Shown: piece after piece, positions 45,120 to 55,270 of the stretch
Layout of the letters: each line of letters opens with the position of its first letter
Numbering within the stretch: position 1 is the first letter of the stretch
Origin: Biomphalaria glabrata
Taxonomy: Eukaryota > Mollusca > Gastropoda > Planorbidae
Length of the DNA: 64,000 bases
Assembly: GCF_947242115.1 (NCBI RefSeq)
Contig: NC_074727.1
Coordinates: 26,688,842 to 26,752,841, forward strand
Direction of reading: 5' to 3'
The notes under the pieces: generated by a model
What the model was told of the DNA's origin: nothing
The model's input: only the letters and a program-made list of their open reading frames with translations
Databases searched by the model: none
Made by a program: the position numbers and the translations under genes

Positions 45120-45520
45120 AAAATGTTGTTTGTAAAATTTTTGACATGTTTCACATGTTCCTTCAGAGTTAAAGATAATTTACTTCTTAGTCCAAACCTC
45201 CCGATGGACGACGGGGATGGCAGTTGTAATAGTAGGCTAGTAGAGACTAACAAAGACTTTCTTGTCTGTTTAAATGCTGCTTTATTCAAGTTAGATCGTC
45301 CATATATATAGGCCTAAAAGGAATTCAATTATCCCCCCCATCTGTTAATTAGCACATTCTTTCGACATGCCAGCAATGTGGGTTACTGGGTTACAATAAC
45401 AGGACGGGGCTGACAAGACAATAACATTTACTATCACAGCAGTGGTCAGGGTTTGAACCTGGGACCATCAATAAGTCCGAATGACAATCCAGCGCGCAAA
45501 CCGCACGACCAGGCCGCCAT
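45120..45520 (-). mobile_element. SINE family 1, split by a solo LTR
   Basis: Head at 45444-45520 (minus strand TGGTCGTGCGGTTTGCGCG, B box GGTTCAAACCC) and body at 45120-45224 (GTCGTCCATCGGGAGG, AACTCTGAAGGAACATG). The two halves are separated by 214 bp plus one target duplication. Confidence 0.85.
45225..45438 (-). mobile_element. Solo LTR inside a SINE
   Basis: TGTAATAG..TATCACA ends, with the 5-bp duplication GCAGT on both sides (45220-45224; 45439-45443) inside a SINE of known sequence, so the limits are exact. On the minus strand it has TATATATA (about 45301-45310), then AATAAA (about 45279-45285), the order expected for promoter and poly(A) signal. Probably the product of LTR-LTR recombination. 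No matching internal element is seen in the window. Confidence 0.75.
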
Positions 45521-45529
45521 CCAATGTCT

Positions 45530-45934
45530 TGTGTGAGTTTGAGGTAGGAAAGAAAACAAAATATTGAGTTGATAAGGTTATGAAAGAAGAAGATGAGGAT
45601 GGTGGGAAAATGGTTGACAGTAGAAGACATTGGGACAGTCAGAATGGGACAAATTAAAACAATTTTGCCATCACCAGTAAACTGCAAAGATGCAAAAAGA
45701 ATAGGAAGATATATCTCATTTGATGTATCTTTGAAAAAAATAATAAAAAATATATGAATTTCTTTAAGATTTTTGGTGTCTTCTGCAGGTGGTTCATTTC
45801 TCCCCCAAAGGTGGTCCATTTCTCCCCATTTTGGGGTGGTATTTTTATATTTTTTTCTAATGTATGACAATTTTTAATGTTTTTATAGACTATATTTTGA
45901 AATAAATGACTGCTTTATTCAGAACTATAATAAA
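45530..45934. other. No recognisable feature
   Basis: AT-rich DNA; a near-duplicate of GGTGG(T)TCATTTCTCCCC is seen at 45790 and 45815. No gene. Confidence 0.4.
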
Positions 45935-46090
45935 ACAAGATTACAAAGAGAGTTTGTGTTACACAAACTCAGAGGCGGCCCCCGTCGAAGTCGGATCCCT
46001 GTCGGATCTGCATATTCGCAAATAATATTCAAGAGGTGATTTAATTTTGATGGTCAAAAGTAATAATGTTTCAAAGATTCATTTACCGTA
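45935..46090 (-). mobile_element. SINE family 1, tail only
   Basis: GATTACAAAGAGAGTTTGTG, CGGATCCCTGTCGGATC, AATATTCAAGAGGTGATTT and TCAAAGATTC match the tail of 2631-2950. 5'-truncated. Confidence 0.8.
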
Positions 46091-46109
46091 AATTTAAATT
46101 TAAATTAAA

Positions 46110-47390
46110 TAAAAAATAGTAGATTAGTTTTAGTATATTAAAACATTGCAATATTGATCAAAACGTTTGGAAATGAAAATCTACACTTTTTCTTTTACAC
46201 TTTAAGTTTAGAAATTGAAATTCTACATCTTAATCTAGTCTATTTTAGAAATTCTAGATCTAGACTCTAAAATAATTTTAATTAGAATATAAATCCAGAT
46301 CTAGATGTACTGTAATAAAAATCTAGATCTAGTTTAAAAAATCTAGATTAGATCTAAATCAATATATCATTCCTTTTTTAAACGCGAGTCACATAACGAG
46401 GCTTAATAAACATTACTATACCGAGTTTTTTTTTCATTTCATTTGAAGAATTAATTCCATATAACGTCAGAGGGAAAAAAAACACTACGTCAAACGGCCT
46501 AGCTAGACTAAAAATCGCCTTCATCAATACGAGCCATTTATCGAGTGTTCATAGACTTTGGTGCACCGAGTGCGTTCTTTTAGCATTTCTTTTAAAGAAT
46601 TCATTCCATATGAAGTCAAAGGAAAAAAAAACTACGTCACACGGCCTAGCTAGACTAAAAATCACCTTCATCAATACGAGCCATTTATCGAGTGTTCATA
46701 GACATTGGTGCACCGAGTGCGTTCTTTTAGCATTTCATTTAAAGATTTCATTCCATATGACGTCAAAGGAAAAAAAAACACTACGTCACACGGCTTAGTT
46801 AGACTAAAATATGTTTTCATCAATACGAGCAATTTTTCGAGTGTTAATAGACATTGGTGCACCGAGTGCGTTCTTTTAACATTACATTTAAAGAGTCCAT
46901 TCATATGACGTCAAAGAAAAAAAATTCCATTACCTCACAATAGGCTAGTACCGGTACTATAAAAAAAAAATGTCTTTATTTACACGAGATATTTAACGAG
47001 GGTTCATAGACATTGGTGCACTGAGTTCTAATAGAATTTATTTAAAGAGGATCAAAGCCGCATTGTTTTTTGCGTTTTGTCTGTCAGTCAGTCTGTCCGT
47101 CATCTTGATTTAAAAAAACAACAACTAAAAGTTATTGAAAATTGATTAACCTTTATTTTACGTTTCAAAACATCGCAATAATTTTTAGGTATGAACATAA
47201 TTGAAAATTTTATATAATAGATTGTTCCGGATGTTTGTATAAATAGTAAAAGAAAAGAGAATTTCAGATAAATGTAATACCGTTAATTAAATTTTTAGGA
47301 TGGTCTCGTATAAAAATTAGATGTACTACAGCCATGTGGAGAGATTTTCATACCTTACTTCGGTGTTTGGATTCTGTTTTCCTTAAAAAT
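46110..47390. repeat. MULE-associated repeat, long copy with tandem modules
   Basis: Same order of landmarks as 3690-4560 but with about four modules of roughly 140-150 bp (CATATGACGTCAAAGG, TACGTCACACGGC, ATCAATACGAGC, AGACATTGGTGCACCGAG) between 46400 and 47050. Followed by GTCTGTCAGTCAGTCTGTCC and GGATGGTCTCGTATAAAAAT. It directly precedes transposase remnants, so it is probably the terminal/subterminal part of that transposon. Confidence 0.65.
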
Positions 47391-47651
47391 TGGAACATAA
47401 TATTAACGATAATTAGATTTTTTAATGTTTTAGTTAGAAAGTTAAATGTACTGTAAGAGAGTAGTGAATTAAAAATTTTTTTTATAAAAATCCGTAAAAA
47501 CATTATTTCGTAAATGAGAAGATTATTTGTTTATTAATTAGAAAAGGGAGTTCAAACAATTATTTGGCGTTAGTAGATTTTTAAATAAATTCGGAAATTT
47601 CTGGCGACGATTTGTAAGAAACAAAATCCGGAACATTCTTTATCTCGTGGA

Positions 47652-48320
47652 ATCACGAGAAACAACAGAAAGGAGTTTGAACAGACAAAGCAACATGGCC
47701 ATCTTCCAGATGCGTTAAGATGTGAAATTCGTCAGGTCAAAAATAATTTGAAACGACTTGCTGCTGATGCCATAGGATGTGACACTACTACCAACATTTT
47801 GCAAACTTCTTTGATGGAAACTTCTGCAGATGCAAAAGCAAGATTACATAAAGCGAAATATACAGAGAGGTAGAAACAGGCGCCACTGCCTCAGCCACAA
47901 TCACGAGATGAAACACAAATCCCAGAACAATATATATGAACAGGTAACATTAATCAGCCCCATCGCTTTTTTTGCTGTGGGATTCTAGACTAGCAACTAA
48001 TTGGGAGGTATTGATGTTAGGTACTGATTTAAATCTGGACTTTCTAAGAAGTTGTAGGAGCCTAATGCTATGCTTATGGATGGCACATTCCAATGTACAC
48101 CTCAGCACTTCCTTCTACACATTGCATGGAACCAGAATGGAAGGTGATGATAAAAAACTTGGTCAAGCAGTGCCTTTAATTTGTTTTTTTTTATTTCCCA
48201 AAAAATCAGAGGACACATATAGAAGAGGGTTTAATCGTTTAAAAATGTTTCTTCCTGGTTGGGAGCTTCAAAAAAATTATGTTGGACTTCGAGAGAGCGA
48301 CAATTAACAAAGAAACTCGG
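47652..48320 (+). pseudogene. MULE transposase remnant (FLYWCH-associated type)
   Basis: Plus frames in order: HGHLPDALRCEIRQVKNNLK (47690-47760; the segment that follows a FLYWCH zinc finger in this transposase type), then LLMDGTFQCTPQHFLLHIA (about 48070-48125; the MULE core D-G-T-F), QAVPLICFFLFPKKSEDTY (about 48165-48220), and PGWELQKIMLDFERATINK (about 48255-48310; second catalytic D). The pieces are in different frames with stops between, so the gene is dead. The third acidic block is not visible. The family would move its element by cut and paste with an 8-9-bp duplication. Confidence 0.7.
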
Positions 48321-48424
48321 ATTAGGCCCGATCTAAAGCAATCACATTTTTTTTTTGGAAATAATAGCTACAAAAGTTTTAATGTAAACAAATTAAACAC
48401 GCGACGAGAATATATAATATTAAC

Positions 48425-48700
48425 AATATTACTATCCAGTGAACGATTTGTCTGTGAACAATTTGTCTGTGAACGATTTATCGCGTGAACGATTTGTCGT
48501 GAACTAACTGTCGGTGAACAATTTGTCGGTGAACAAGTTATTTGTGAGTGAATAGTCATATGTCGCGTGAACGAATAGTCTGGTGAACGAATTGTCGGGT
48601 GAATGAATTGTCGGGTGAACGAAATGTCTGGTGAACGAAAAGTCGTGAATGATTTGTCGGTAAACGAAATGCCAGTGAACGAATTGTCGTGTCCCCGTAA
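48425..48700. repeat. 15-bp minisatellite (GTGAACGAATTGTCG)
   Basis: About 18 degenerate units of GTGAACGAATTGTCG, better conserved than the array at 16078. Lies about 100 bp past the transposase remnant, as a subterminal array of the same element would. Confidence 0.85.
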
Positions 48701-48903
48701 TATATATATGTGGTGTGAGTGTATGTGGTGGGTTTGGCACAGAACAAACCAAATTCTAAATGATATGACGAAGACAACTCGTATGCCGATTTCAATCTCT
48801 TTATTATACACTAAACACCTGCAGCCTTGACCAAAACAATGAACTTAAGAAGGATTAAACAAGGTGGTATTAGAGTGGATGCGGCCAAATGAGTTTCAAT
48901 GAA

Positions 48904-50105
48904 GGATGCCAACAGGAAAAGGAATTCAAATTGAGGATGCCAGCAGGAAAAGGAATTCAAATCTTTTGGTGTCAGAAGTGGGATTCGAAGAAAGACAGTC
49001 TTTCAGACCTCCATGTCAGACGATAAAAGGAGCCTTCGGACCCCTTCCAATCAAGTCAGAAGTTGAACAAGTACTTTTTTTTATATATTGTACCATTTCT
49101 AGATATTCCTGTTGTCTCTTCTTTTACTTTCAGCCTAGTTCAATCTCTTGACTTAGACATAACACCCAAAACAGTATCTCTCGCTAAAGTGCATGTCAAG
49201 TCCCGTTTTGTCCATGGTACTATTACAGCTGCTGTTTTAGAATCCTCATTGTATGACATTGTACTTGGATCAAGATTTATAAAGCTGGAAATTCCACAGA
49301 ACTTAACTGTTCAGCTGCCTTAAGCGCATCAAACCGCACCCTCTCGGCAAGGTGTAAGAGACACCCAAGACTTTTTAAATCCAAGCACACTAAAAAAGAT
49401 ACGACGCCATGACATCTGCCTTTTAATGTTGGCTCTCGATGTAGAGAAACCCCCCAGGTTGCGAGAGAAACAGTCAAGTCTCCCCACTCCGAATTAGTTA
49501 GCAGGAGCAAACTTGCCATTTCACCACAAGTGAACCAAGTAGGACAACGGGCCAATAAACAGGCTAGGCGCATTCACACCAGTGGTGCAAGTCACCTTAC
49601 CCAACCAGGCTCTACATCCAGAGACAGAAAGTTCGAGGCTTGACAGCCATGCAAGGCCAGGATTGATAAATTCCGCAGACCATGTTCATTCAGGAGAAAC
49701 AAGCAGTGTCACCAGCAACAGAGACATTTTGGTTCACCTCTCACTACCGCACTATCATCAGGTTCCCAAACATCAAGTTTTGGGAAAGATTTTAGTGTCC
49801 TCGATTGCCAGATGGAAAGCCCACAGCACCAGCTACAAGCTTCATACAAAGAGAAACCTGATAGGCCACCCTGTAGAATCCAAGGTTCAAGTACACTACA
49901 GGCCGGAAACATATATGGTGTCCAAGAAAATGGCTGTTCGGAGAAGAAACAGTTGTTTCTGTTTCCAGAAACATACTAGGCTAAACGCCCCGGGACGGGT
50001 CGTTTCAAGCTAGGGGCTCTGTAGTGGGGAGGACATGTTACACTGGATGCCAACAGGAAAGGGAATTCAAATTGAGGATGCCAGCAGGAAATGGAATTCA
50101 AATCT
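48904..50105 (+). mobile_element. LTR element remnant C (tRNA-Leu primer site)
   Basis: Similar ends of about 60 bp (48904-48964; 50045-50105), each made of two copies of GGATGCCAACAGGAAAAGG + AATTCAAAT. A perfect tRNA-Leu-type primer site TGGTGTCAGAAGTGGGAT lies at 48967-48984. A protease tail (LYDIVLGSRFIKLEIP, about 49250-49290) is the only pol-type motif; the rest of the 1 kb interior, including an open stretch at 49582-50013, is unrecognised. LTRs appear shortened. It is a broken, internally deleted Ty3-type element. Confidence 0.6.
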
Positions 50106-50157
50106 GACCGGTGCTTGGTCAAGCTTAGCCGACCAGTATATCATGTCCTCCCCACTA
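50022..50157. repeat. Inverted pair of polypurine-LTR junction motifs
   Basis: TAGTGGGGAGGACATG at 50022-50037 is exactly inverted at 50142-50157. In both directions it is followed by an LTR-like start (TGTTACACTGG / TGATATACTGG). Confidence 0.7.
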
Positions 50158-50164
50158 TATATAT

Positions 50165-50874
50165 TGTTACGAATCTCACTATCCAGGCTCTCTGCAAACT
50201 GCACCTTACACCACCAACTTAAAGAACTTGACAACTCAGGGCTACAAAGTAACGTAACACTTTAATGGTTGAATAAATAACAGCCAATACTGTACAATTG
50301 GCAACACGTACACTGTACAAATATCTCTTCGATAACACCGTACCGCCGTATCAACTCTTGCACTGGCCTCTCCGTCTCGTTCCGGGCTTGCACTGGGTTC
50401 AACAGTTCAGGATTGACTTCACACACTAGGCTCGTTGTGTCGGACTCGATCGCAGACCAAGATCAAGACGCCAGTCGTCTCAACTGTACTTGACAGCACT
50501 GAACCGTCGTAATGCTCCATACAGAACCACACCGCTGAACTGTGCTGTAGTCGACCGGACTGTAGTGAACCGGGCTCTGAACCGTCTTGACTGCGACACT
50601 TCCGCTCTTATATAGGGTCCCTACTGGCTTTCTCGAACCGGACAGAACGCCGCTCGACGTTTCTAGGTGGTCAGATGACTACAACTCTCGTTACGCTCCT
50701 GAGCTCCGTTCACGACGGCGATCCTTCCCGTACTGTCCTGTTGACACTCGACTCGGCTGACAGTCGTAACTCGTCACGGTTGACCGCTCGTCTAGCGCTG
50801 GCCTGGGGCGATTTGCTTCGGTTGACTACACACACACCACTACCCCTCTCTGTGCCACCACCAAGTTTATAACA
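50165..50874 (-). mobile_element. Solo LTR, 710 bp
   Basis: Plus-strand ends TGTTACGAATC..GTTTATAACA, flanked by ATAT on both sides. Minus-strand TATATAAG at 50607-50614 is a likely core promoter. Matches 58200-58865 over its length, which defines both limits. No internal region is present. Confidence 0.85.
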
Positions 50875-50882
50875 ATATATAT

Positions 50883-51113
50883 TGTTATGACTTTGCCATG
50901 CACACCACCATCCAGGCTAGTGCAGAGATGCGCACTTCTAGTAACCAAACTAGAACAGGATGTTGACATGAAGAGACTAACGATCGATTTCCGCCCAAGT
51001 AGAGAGCCAATATGGAGATGCTGTACTCAAGGCAGATGCCCTTTGTGTTTGTCATGTCTCTATGTAAATAAACGTCTATGTCCTCGTTGAGTTGCCTCAC
51101 TTAAGTTATTACA
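50883..51113 (+). repeat. Element D 5' LTR
   Basis: Contains AATAAA (about 51066-51072) about 40 bases before its end. Matches 52674-52904. Confidence 0.88.
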
Positions 51114-51184
51114 ATCGGTTGTCAGAAGTGGGATTTATAGGCTACTCAACGAGAAGAGGTAGAATTAGATCTTTATCATACTTT

Positions 51185-51526
51185 ATGGCATCGCTGAAGC
51201 TATTACATCAGCTCTTAATTAAAGAGCTAAGACAAGAGCTTCGAGATCGAGGTTTAAAACCTGTCGGTAGCAGGAAAACGCTCACGGCTCGTCTGCGGCA
51301 AGCTCTGATCGATGAAGAGGAAGATCCGGAGACCTATCAATTTGAAATTGAGCCTGGGATTGTTGATGTAATGGGCAAGATCCAAGACTGTGGGGCTGCA
51401 TTTAAGGAACAATTGAACATGATTAGGAATAAGATGAGGAGCATGATGTGGAACAAAGTAGGTGAAAGTGTGTTGCCAGTAGAAGGCCAAATAGACCAAA
51501 GTGATAACATTGGGAAGGAGGAATAA
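51185..51526 (+). CDS. Element D first frame: SAP-domain protein, 113 aa
   Basis: ATG at 51185, stop at 51524-51526. Residues about 8-45 form a SAP-type helix-extended loop-helix: LLIKELRQELRDRGLKPVG followed by RKTLTARLRQAL. An acidic stretch (DEEEDPETYQFEIEPG) follows. Ty3-A gag starts with the same arrangement (LLMKELKRELRDRGLKT..VDPDTYLFEVEP), so this is a truncated gag homologue that keeps the DNA-binding-type module and loses the capsid. The ATG is 72 bases past the LTR, just after the primer site. Confidence 0.75.
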   Translation: MASLKLLHQLLIKELRQELRDRGLKPVGSRKTLTARLRQALIDEEEDPETYQFEIEPGIVDVMGKIQDCGAAFKEQLNMIRNKMRSMMWNKVGESVLPVEGQIDQSDNIGKEE

Positions 51527-51546
51527 ACTCGTTAGGGAAGGAGCAG

Positions 51547-52662
51547 TTGCCTGGTCAGGACTGTGGCTGCACAAACAGTGGTGATGGAGGCGCTGGGGAT
51601 TGGAGCGCTGTCTGTGACTGTGTTGTGGGCAAGTCTGGCGGGGATGACTTTCAGGGCGAGAAACGTGACAACGATTGCTGCGACGATTTAAATGGGATAT
51701 ACAAAATTGAAAGAAAAGAAACAAATGAAGAAACTAGGGAAGTCCGTTATGCGCCTGAAACTTTTATTCCTGGTATACCTGCAACGAGCCGGACAGATCA
51801 AGACAACGTTGGGTCTGCGTCCAAGCTTGCTGCTGTGGACCTTAAAGACCTCTGTTTATCTGTCAGTACCTTTGATGAGAACTCAAACCATGAAAGCCTC
51901 AGGACCGTTTCTGATTCCTTGCCTTTGATGTCGTCGAGTGAAATTGCGAATACGGGCCCCAACAATGGCCGCGACAGAAACAACGAATTTGACTTTGGCA
52001 TCGGCATAAGAGAGAACTCGATGCTTGGCAACTGCATCCAGGCGATTGACATGAACTGTGTATGCGGCGTCCTGCGGGGACAGTGCCCATGCCAAGAAAC
52101 CCAGCTACAAGATCTGAACTTGACAGAAATGTGTACTTCTGCCCACTTCAGTGAGAATGACTTGAACGGTGGTGAATTAATCCCAGCGAAACCTGATGTA
52201 GTGATGGATGAACATTACAAGGATGCTTCATGGGCATACCTTACAGATGAAGCTGAGAAAGACTATGTGCTTGAAACCATGGCTAGCTGTGAGCCTACAA
52301 CTGTGTCACAACACGTCCATGGAAAAGATCTGCTTACTCAGCGTCTTAGAACAACAAACCTGGAATCTACGGTGATCACCACAACATCCGTTTGTATTAC
52401 GTGGCTGGAAACCCTAACCTCCACTAACTCTCCATGTGTCAGCTGGCTGGCATCAGCGACTATGAGGTCGAAGCAGCGACCACGATATCGCCTCAAGCGT
52501 AGACTTGCCAACTGGAAGAAGAGGAAGCGACGACCACGGGAAACTGTGCAGATGGCTTTGTGGGCAACAGACACCCTAACGTCTGTGGTTCCCACCGATC
52601 GACCTCCACCTGAACTGTCAAAGCTCCACTGCAGTGTTTCTTTTCGGGACGAAAAGTGCTAA
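51547..52662 (+). CDS. Element D second frame, 371 codons, unknown
   Basis: Open from 51547 to 52662 with no ATG near its start (first Met late), so its translation mode is unclear. Features: Cys-rich start (QDCGCTNSGDGG, CDCVVGKSG, NDCCDD), an acidic/polar middle, CVCGVLRGQCPCQE at about residue 175, and a strongly basic segment SKQRPRYRLKRRLANWKKRK at about residues 308-327. No match to capsid, protease, RT, integrase or envelope motifs that I can see. It ends 11 bases before the 3' LTR. Either a real accessory protein or a conserved open stretch of non-coding interior. Confidence 0.5.
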   Translation: MPGQDCGCTNSGDGGAGDWSAVCDCVVGKSGGDDFQGEKRDNDCCDDLNGIYKIERKETNEETREVRYAPETFIPGIPATSRTDQDNVGSASKLAAVDLKDLCLSVSTFDENSNHESLRTVSDSLPLMSSSEIANTGPNNGRDRNNEFDFGIGIRENSMLGNCIQAIDMNCVCGVLRGQCPCQETQLQDLNLTEMCTSAHFSENDLNGGELIPAKPDVVMDEHYKDASWAYLTDEAEKDYVLETMASCEPTTVSQHVHGKDLLTQRLRTTNLESTVITTTSVCITWLETLTSTNSPCVSWLASATMRSKQRPRYRLKRRLANWKKRKRRPRETVQMALWATDTLTSVVPTDRPPPELSKLHCSVSFRDEKC

Positions 52663-52673
52663 GACGGGGGCAA

Positions 52674-52904
52674 TGTTATGACTTTGTCATGCGCATCGCC
52701 ATCCAAGATAGTGCAGAAAGAAGGTGCGCACTATCTGTGACTAAACAAGTCGGATGTTGACATTAGGGACTAACGATTTTCCGCCCAAGTAGAGAGCCAA
52801 TATGAAGACGCTATGCTCAAGGCAGATGCCCCTTTGTGTTTGTCATGTCTCTATGTAAATAAACGTCTATGTCCTCGTTGAGTTGCCTCACTTAAGTTAT
52901 TACA
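52674..52904 (+). repeat. Element D 3' LTR
   Basis: Last 70 or so bases are identical to the 5' LTR; the first 155 differ at about 25 sites by eye. Confidence 0.88.
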
Positions 52905-52915
52905 ATATATAGCCC

Positions 52916-53140
52916 TGCTGCTTGCCAGAAGTTCGGCTTAAACATCAGTCAAAGCAAGAATAAGATACACAAACACTGCACCTACAGTAAGCATTAATGG
53001 CCAACCACTAGAAATTGTTGATCACTTTTGTTACCTTGGCTCCATCATATCCAACAACACGCTACTGGATAAAGACATAAACAACAGGATAGCCAAGGCA
53101 ATGGCCACCATGTCACGGTTGCAGAAAAGAGTCTGGGTTA
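52916..53140 (+). pseudogene. LINE-N fragment
   Basis: Near-identical to about 20960-21190 of LINE-N (TGCTGCTTGCCAGAAGTTCG, ATTGTTGATCACTTTTGTTA, CAGAAAAGAGTCTGGG), with a small deletion near 52968. It stops abruptly at 53140 within the RT C-terminal part. Confidence 0.85.
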
Positions 53141-53497
53141 GGGTCAACTCGAGACTGGCACAAGAAAATCTAGTCGCCCACATCTCCGTTACATAGATGT
53201 AATAAAACGTGACCTCAAATTAGTGAACATCAATACTGACAATTGGGAAGACATAGCTCTAGACCGCAACAGATGGAGACAGTGACCAAGAAAGCTATGG
53301 ACAGTGAAAGTACATGGGTCTCAGCTCAGGAAGAAAAACGTACAATCCGAAAAACGGCTAGCTCCTCTACCACCGAAGCAAAAGCCACCTTAACCTGCGC
53401 TATCTGTGGACGGGAGTGTCTCTCCAAAATAGGGCTCCACAGCCACATGAGGAAGTGTGCTCTGAGATGAACCATAGTCGTTCTACGACTGAAGGAG
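53141..53497 (+). pseudogene. Different LINE's 3' end, fused to the LINE-N fragment
   Basis: Reads RYIDVIKRDLKLVNINTDNW and EDIALDRNRWRQ, then a C-terminal finger LTCAICGRECLSKIGLHSHM with stop at 53467. It corresponds to the same protein region as LINE-N 21540-21800 but is clearly a different family. 3' UTR ends near GAAGGAGGCT. Confidence 0.75.
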
Positions 53498-54293
53498 GCT
53501 CTGGAATCTGCGCGTATAAACAAAGACAGGATGTGACGTGCCCTCACGTGTTGTTTCAGAGGACGAACTGATCTACAAATGAACAGTGACAGTTAGAGGT
53601 CACTACGTATGACCTCGGCGAGATGACACGCAGCAGGTGTTCTCTGGAATTGACATGTATAAACAACGACAGGATGCGATGTTTCCTCCCGTGTTGTTCC
53701 AGAGGATACTAGCAGTGTTTTTGCAACAATGGACAAGCGATTAGGGACTCTATAAAAGCCAGCGAGTTAATGTGAAAGTCAGTCGTGAATGATCGTCGGT
53801 ACTGTTGTCTACTGTGCGAGACAGTAGAAGAGAGATGTGTACGACTCGATGCAAATTAACTAGGGTAGAGTGAACTGGAGTGGACTACTGTCGTTAAAGT
53901 CTATACAGCGAACTACAGTGGACTTGAGCCTTTACAGTCGATACAGTCGATGTAAGACGTGTGCGGCTCTGATTCGGTAGACTTGAGTACGACTTGGTTC
54001 AGCTTTGGGAGACACTGGGAAGTGTGTCGTTGGTCTGTTCTGTGGAACACGGCTCGATGCAAATTGAGAAGAGAGGAATTGCAACGAAGTGAAAGATGAA
54101 TTGCAACAAAGTATAGCTAACTGTAAACTGGCATATATTGTACAGTCTTCTACGCTACATGTTACAGTGACGAATTGTTAGAGTTAATATTCAATAAAGT
54201 TATATGAAGCTGAGAGTTTAGTCGCCAAGTTCTTTGCAGTGTTTTTATTTGTGTGCCTACTAGTATATCTAGCCAGAAGATTCAGAAATACGT

Positions 54294-54297
<4 letters not shown>
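53498..54297 (+). mobile_element. Likely solo LTR, 5' limit unsure
   Basis: TATAAAAG at 53751-53758, AATAAA at 54192-54197, and an end ACGTAACA (54297) followed by ATAT, the order and terminus of the other LTRs here. The upstream part holds two imperfect copies of a 150-bp segment (TATAAACAA.GACAGGATG, CGTGTTGTT.CAGAGGA). The start was not found. Confidence 0.5.

Positions 54298-54366
<69 letters not shown>
54298..54366. repeat. (TA)n microsatellite
   Basis: Pure AT dinucleotide run; it resumes at 56303-56351 beyond the inserted element. Confidence 0.97.
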
Positions 54367-54369
<3 letters not shown>

Positions 54370-54819
54370 TGGGCGTAGCCAGGGGGGGGGGGTTCTTGGG
54401 GTTCAACCCCCCCCCCCCCCGAAATGAAATCCCCCCCAAGGGGGGGGGGATCGGAATTTAGTGAATGATTTTTTGCTTTGATTTTGTTTATTTTAGGTGA
54501 GATTTTAATACTAAACCATCAATTGCCCCAGCACAACCAATGGGGTTTTGAGTTTAAAACCCCTTACCAGGGGGTTCTGAGTTTAAAACCCCCTACTAGG
54601 GGTTTTGAGTTTTAAACCCCCTACTTGGGGTTTTTGCAGTTAACCCCCCCCCTCTTCTATAAAACAAAACAAAACAAAAATGCAAACGAAAATCTCCTAA
54701 TTCCAAGAGCACAGTTAAGGGAGATTTTGATTTTAAAACCCCCTCCAAAATTTACGATAAACCCCCTCTTCAATATAAAAAAAGTTAATTACGCACTAAA
54801 AATGTTATGAGCGTAGCTA

Positions 54820-55270
54820 AATGGGTTTTGACTTAGTTTTTAGTTTAAACCCCACTTCAGCGGGGTTTGAAGGTAAAAAATACCTCTTTAATAATAAAAA
54901 CAAAGCAAATTATACACTCAAAATGTTTTGTGTGTAGTCAAAGGGGTTTTGAGATTAAACTCCCCTCCAGTGGAGTTTGAAGCTAAAAAGTACCTCTTCA
55001 ATATAAATAAAAGCAAATTACTCACACTAAAATCTATGAATGCAGCCAAAGGGGTTTTGAGTTTAAACCCCCAGCCAGGGGAGTTTGAGGCTAAAAAATA
55101 CATCTTCAGTGTAAGAAAAAAAAGCAAATTACGCACTCAAAATGCTATGAGCGTTGCCAAAAGGGGTTTTGAGTTTAAACCCCCATTCATAGGGGTTTAA
55201 TGCTAAAAATACCTCTTCAATATAAAAAAAAAAGCAAATTACACACTAAAATTATTTGAGCGTAGCCAAT
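54820..55270. repeat. 110-bp tandem repeat in the foldback element
   Basis: Units begin near 54828, 54938, 55048 and 55157 with GGGGTTTTGAG.TTAAAC and contain GCAAATTAC.CACT.AAA. Confidence 0.8.

Larger units (their letters stand above)
50883..52904 (+). mobile_element. Short LTR element D with SAP-domain frame, no pol
   Basis: 231-bp LTRs (50883-51113; 52674-52904) start TGTTATGACTTTG and end TTATTACA, flanked by ATAT (50879-50882; 52905-52908). A tRNA-Leu-type primer site follows the 5' LTR and a purine tract (GACGGGGG) precedes the 3' LTR. The 1.56 kb interior has two open frames, a SAP-type one (51185-51526) and a longer unknown one (51547-52662), and no protease, RT, RNase H or integrase motif. 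It looks whole as a non-autonomous element, presumably served in trans by a relative of Ty3-A. LTR halves differ in age signal (see findings). Confidence 0.85.

Noticed and set aside
45391-45870. 159-codon minus-strand frame
   Set aside because: It crosses the SINE head, an LTR edge and featureless DNA; no domain is seen.
51547-52662. Host gene
   Set aside because: The frame lies between matching LTRs with primer site and purine tract, so it belongs to the element.
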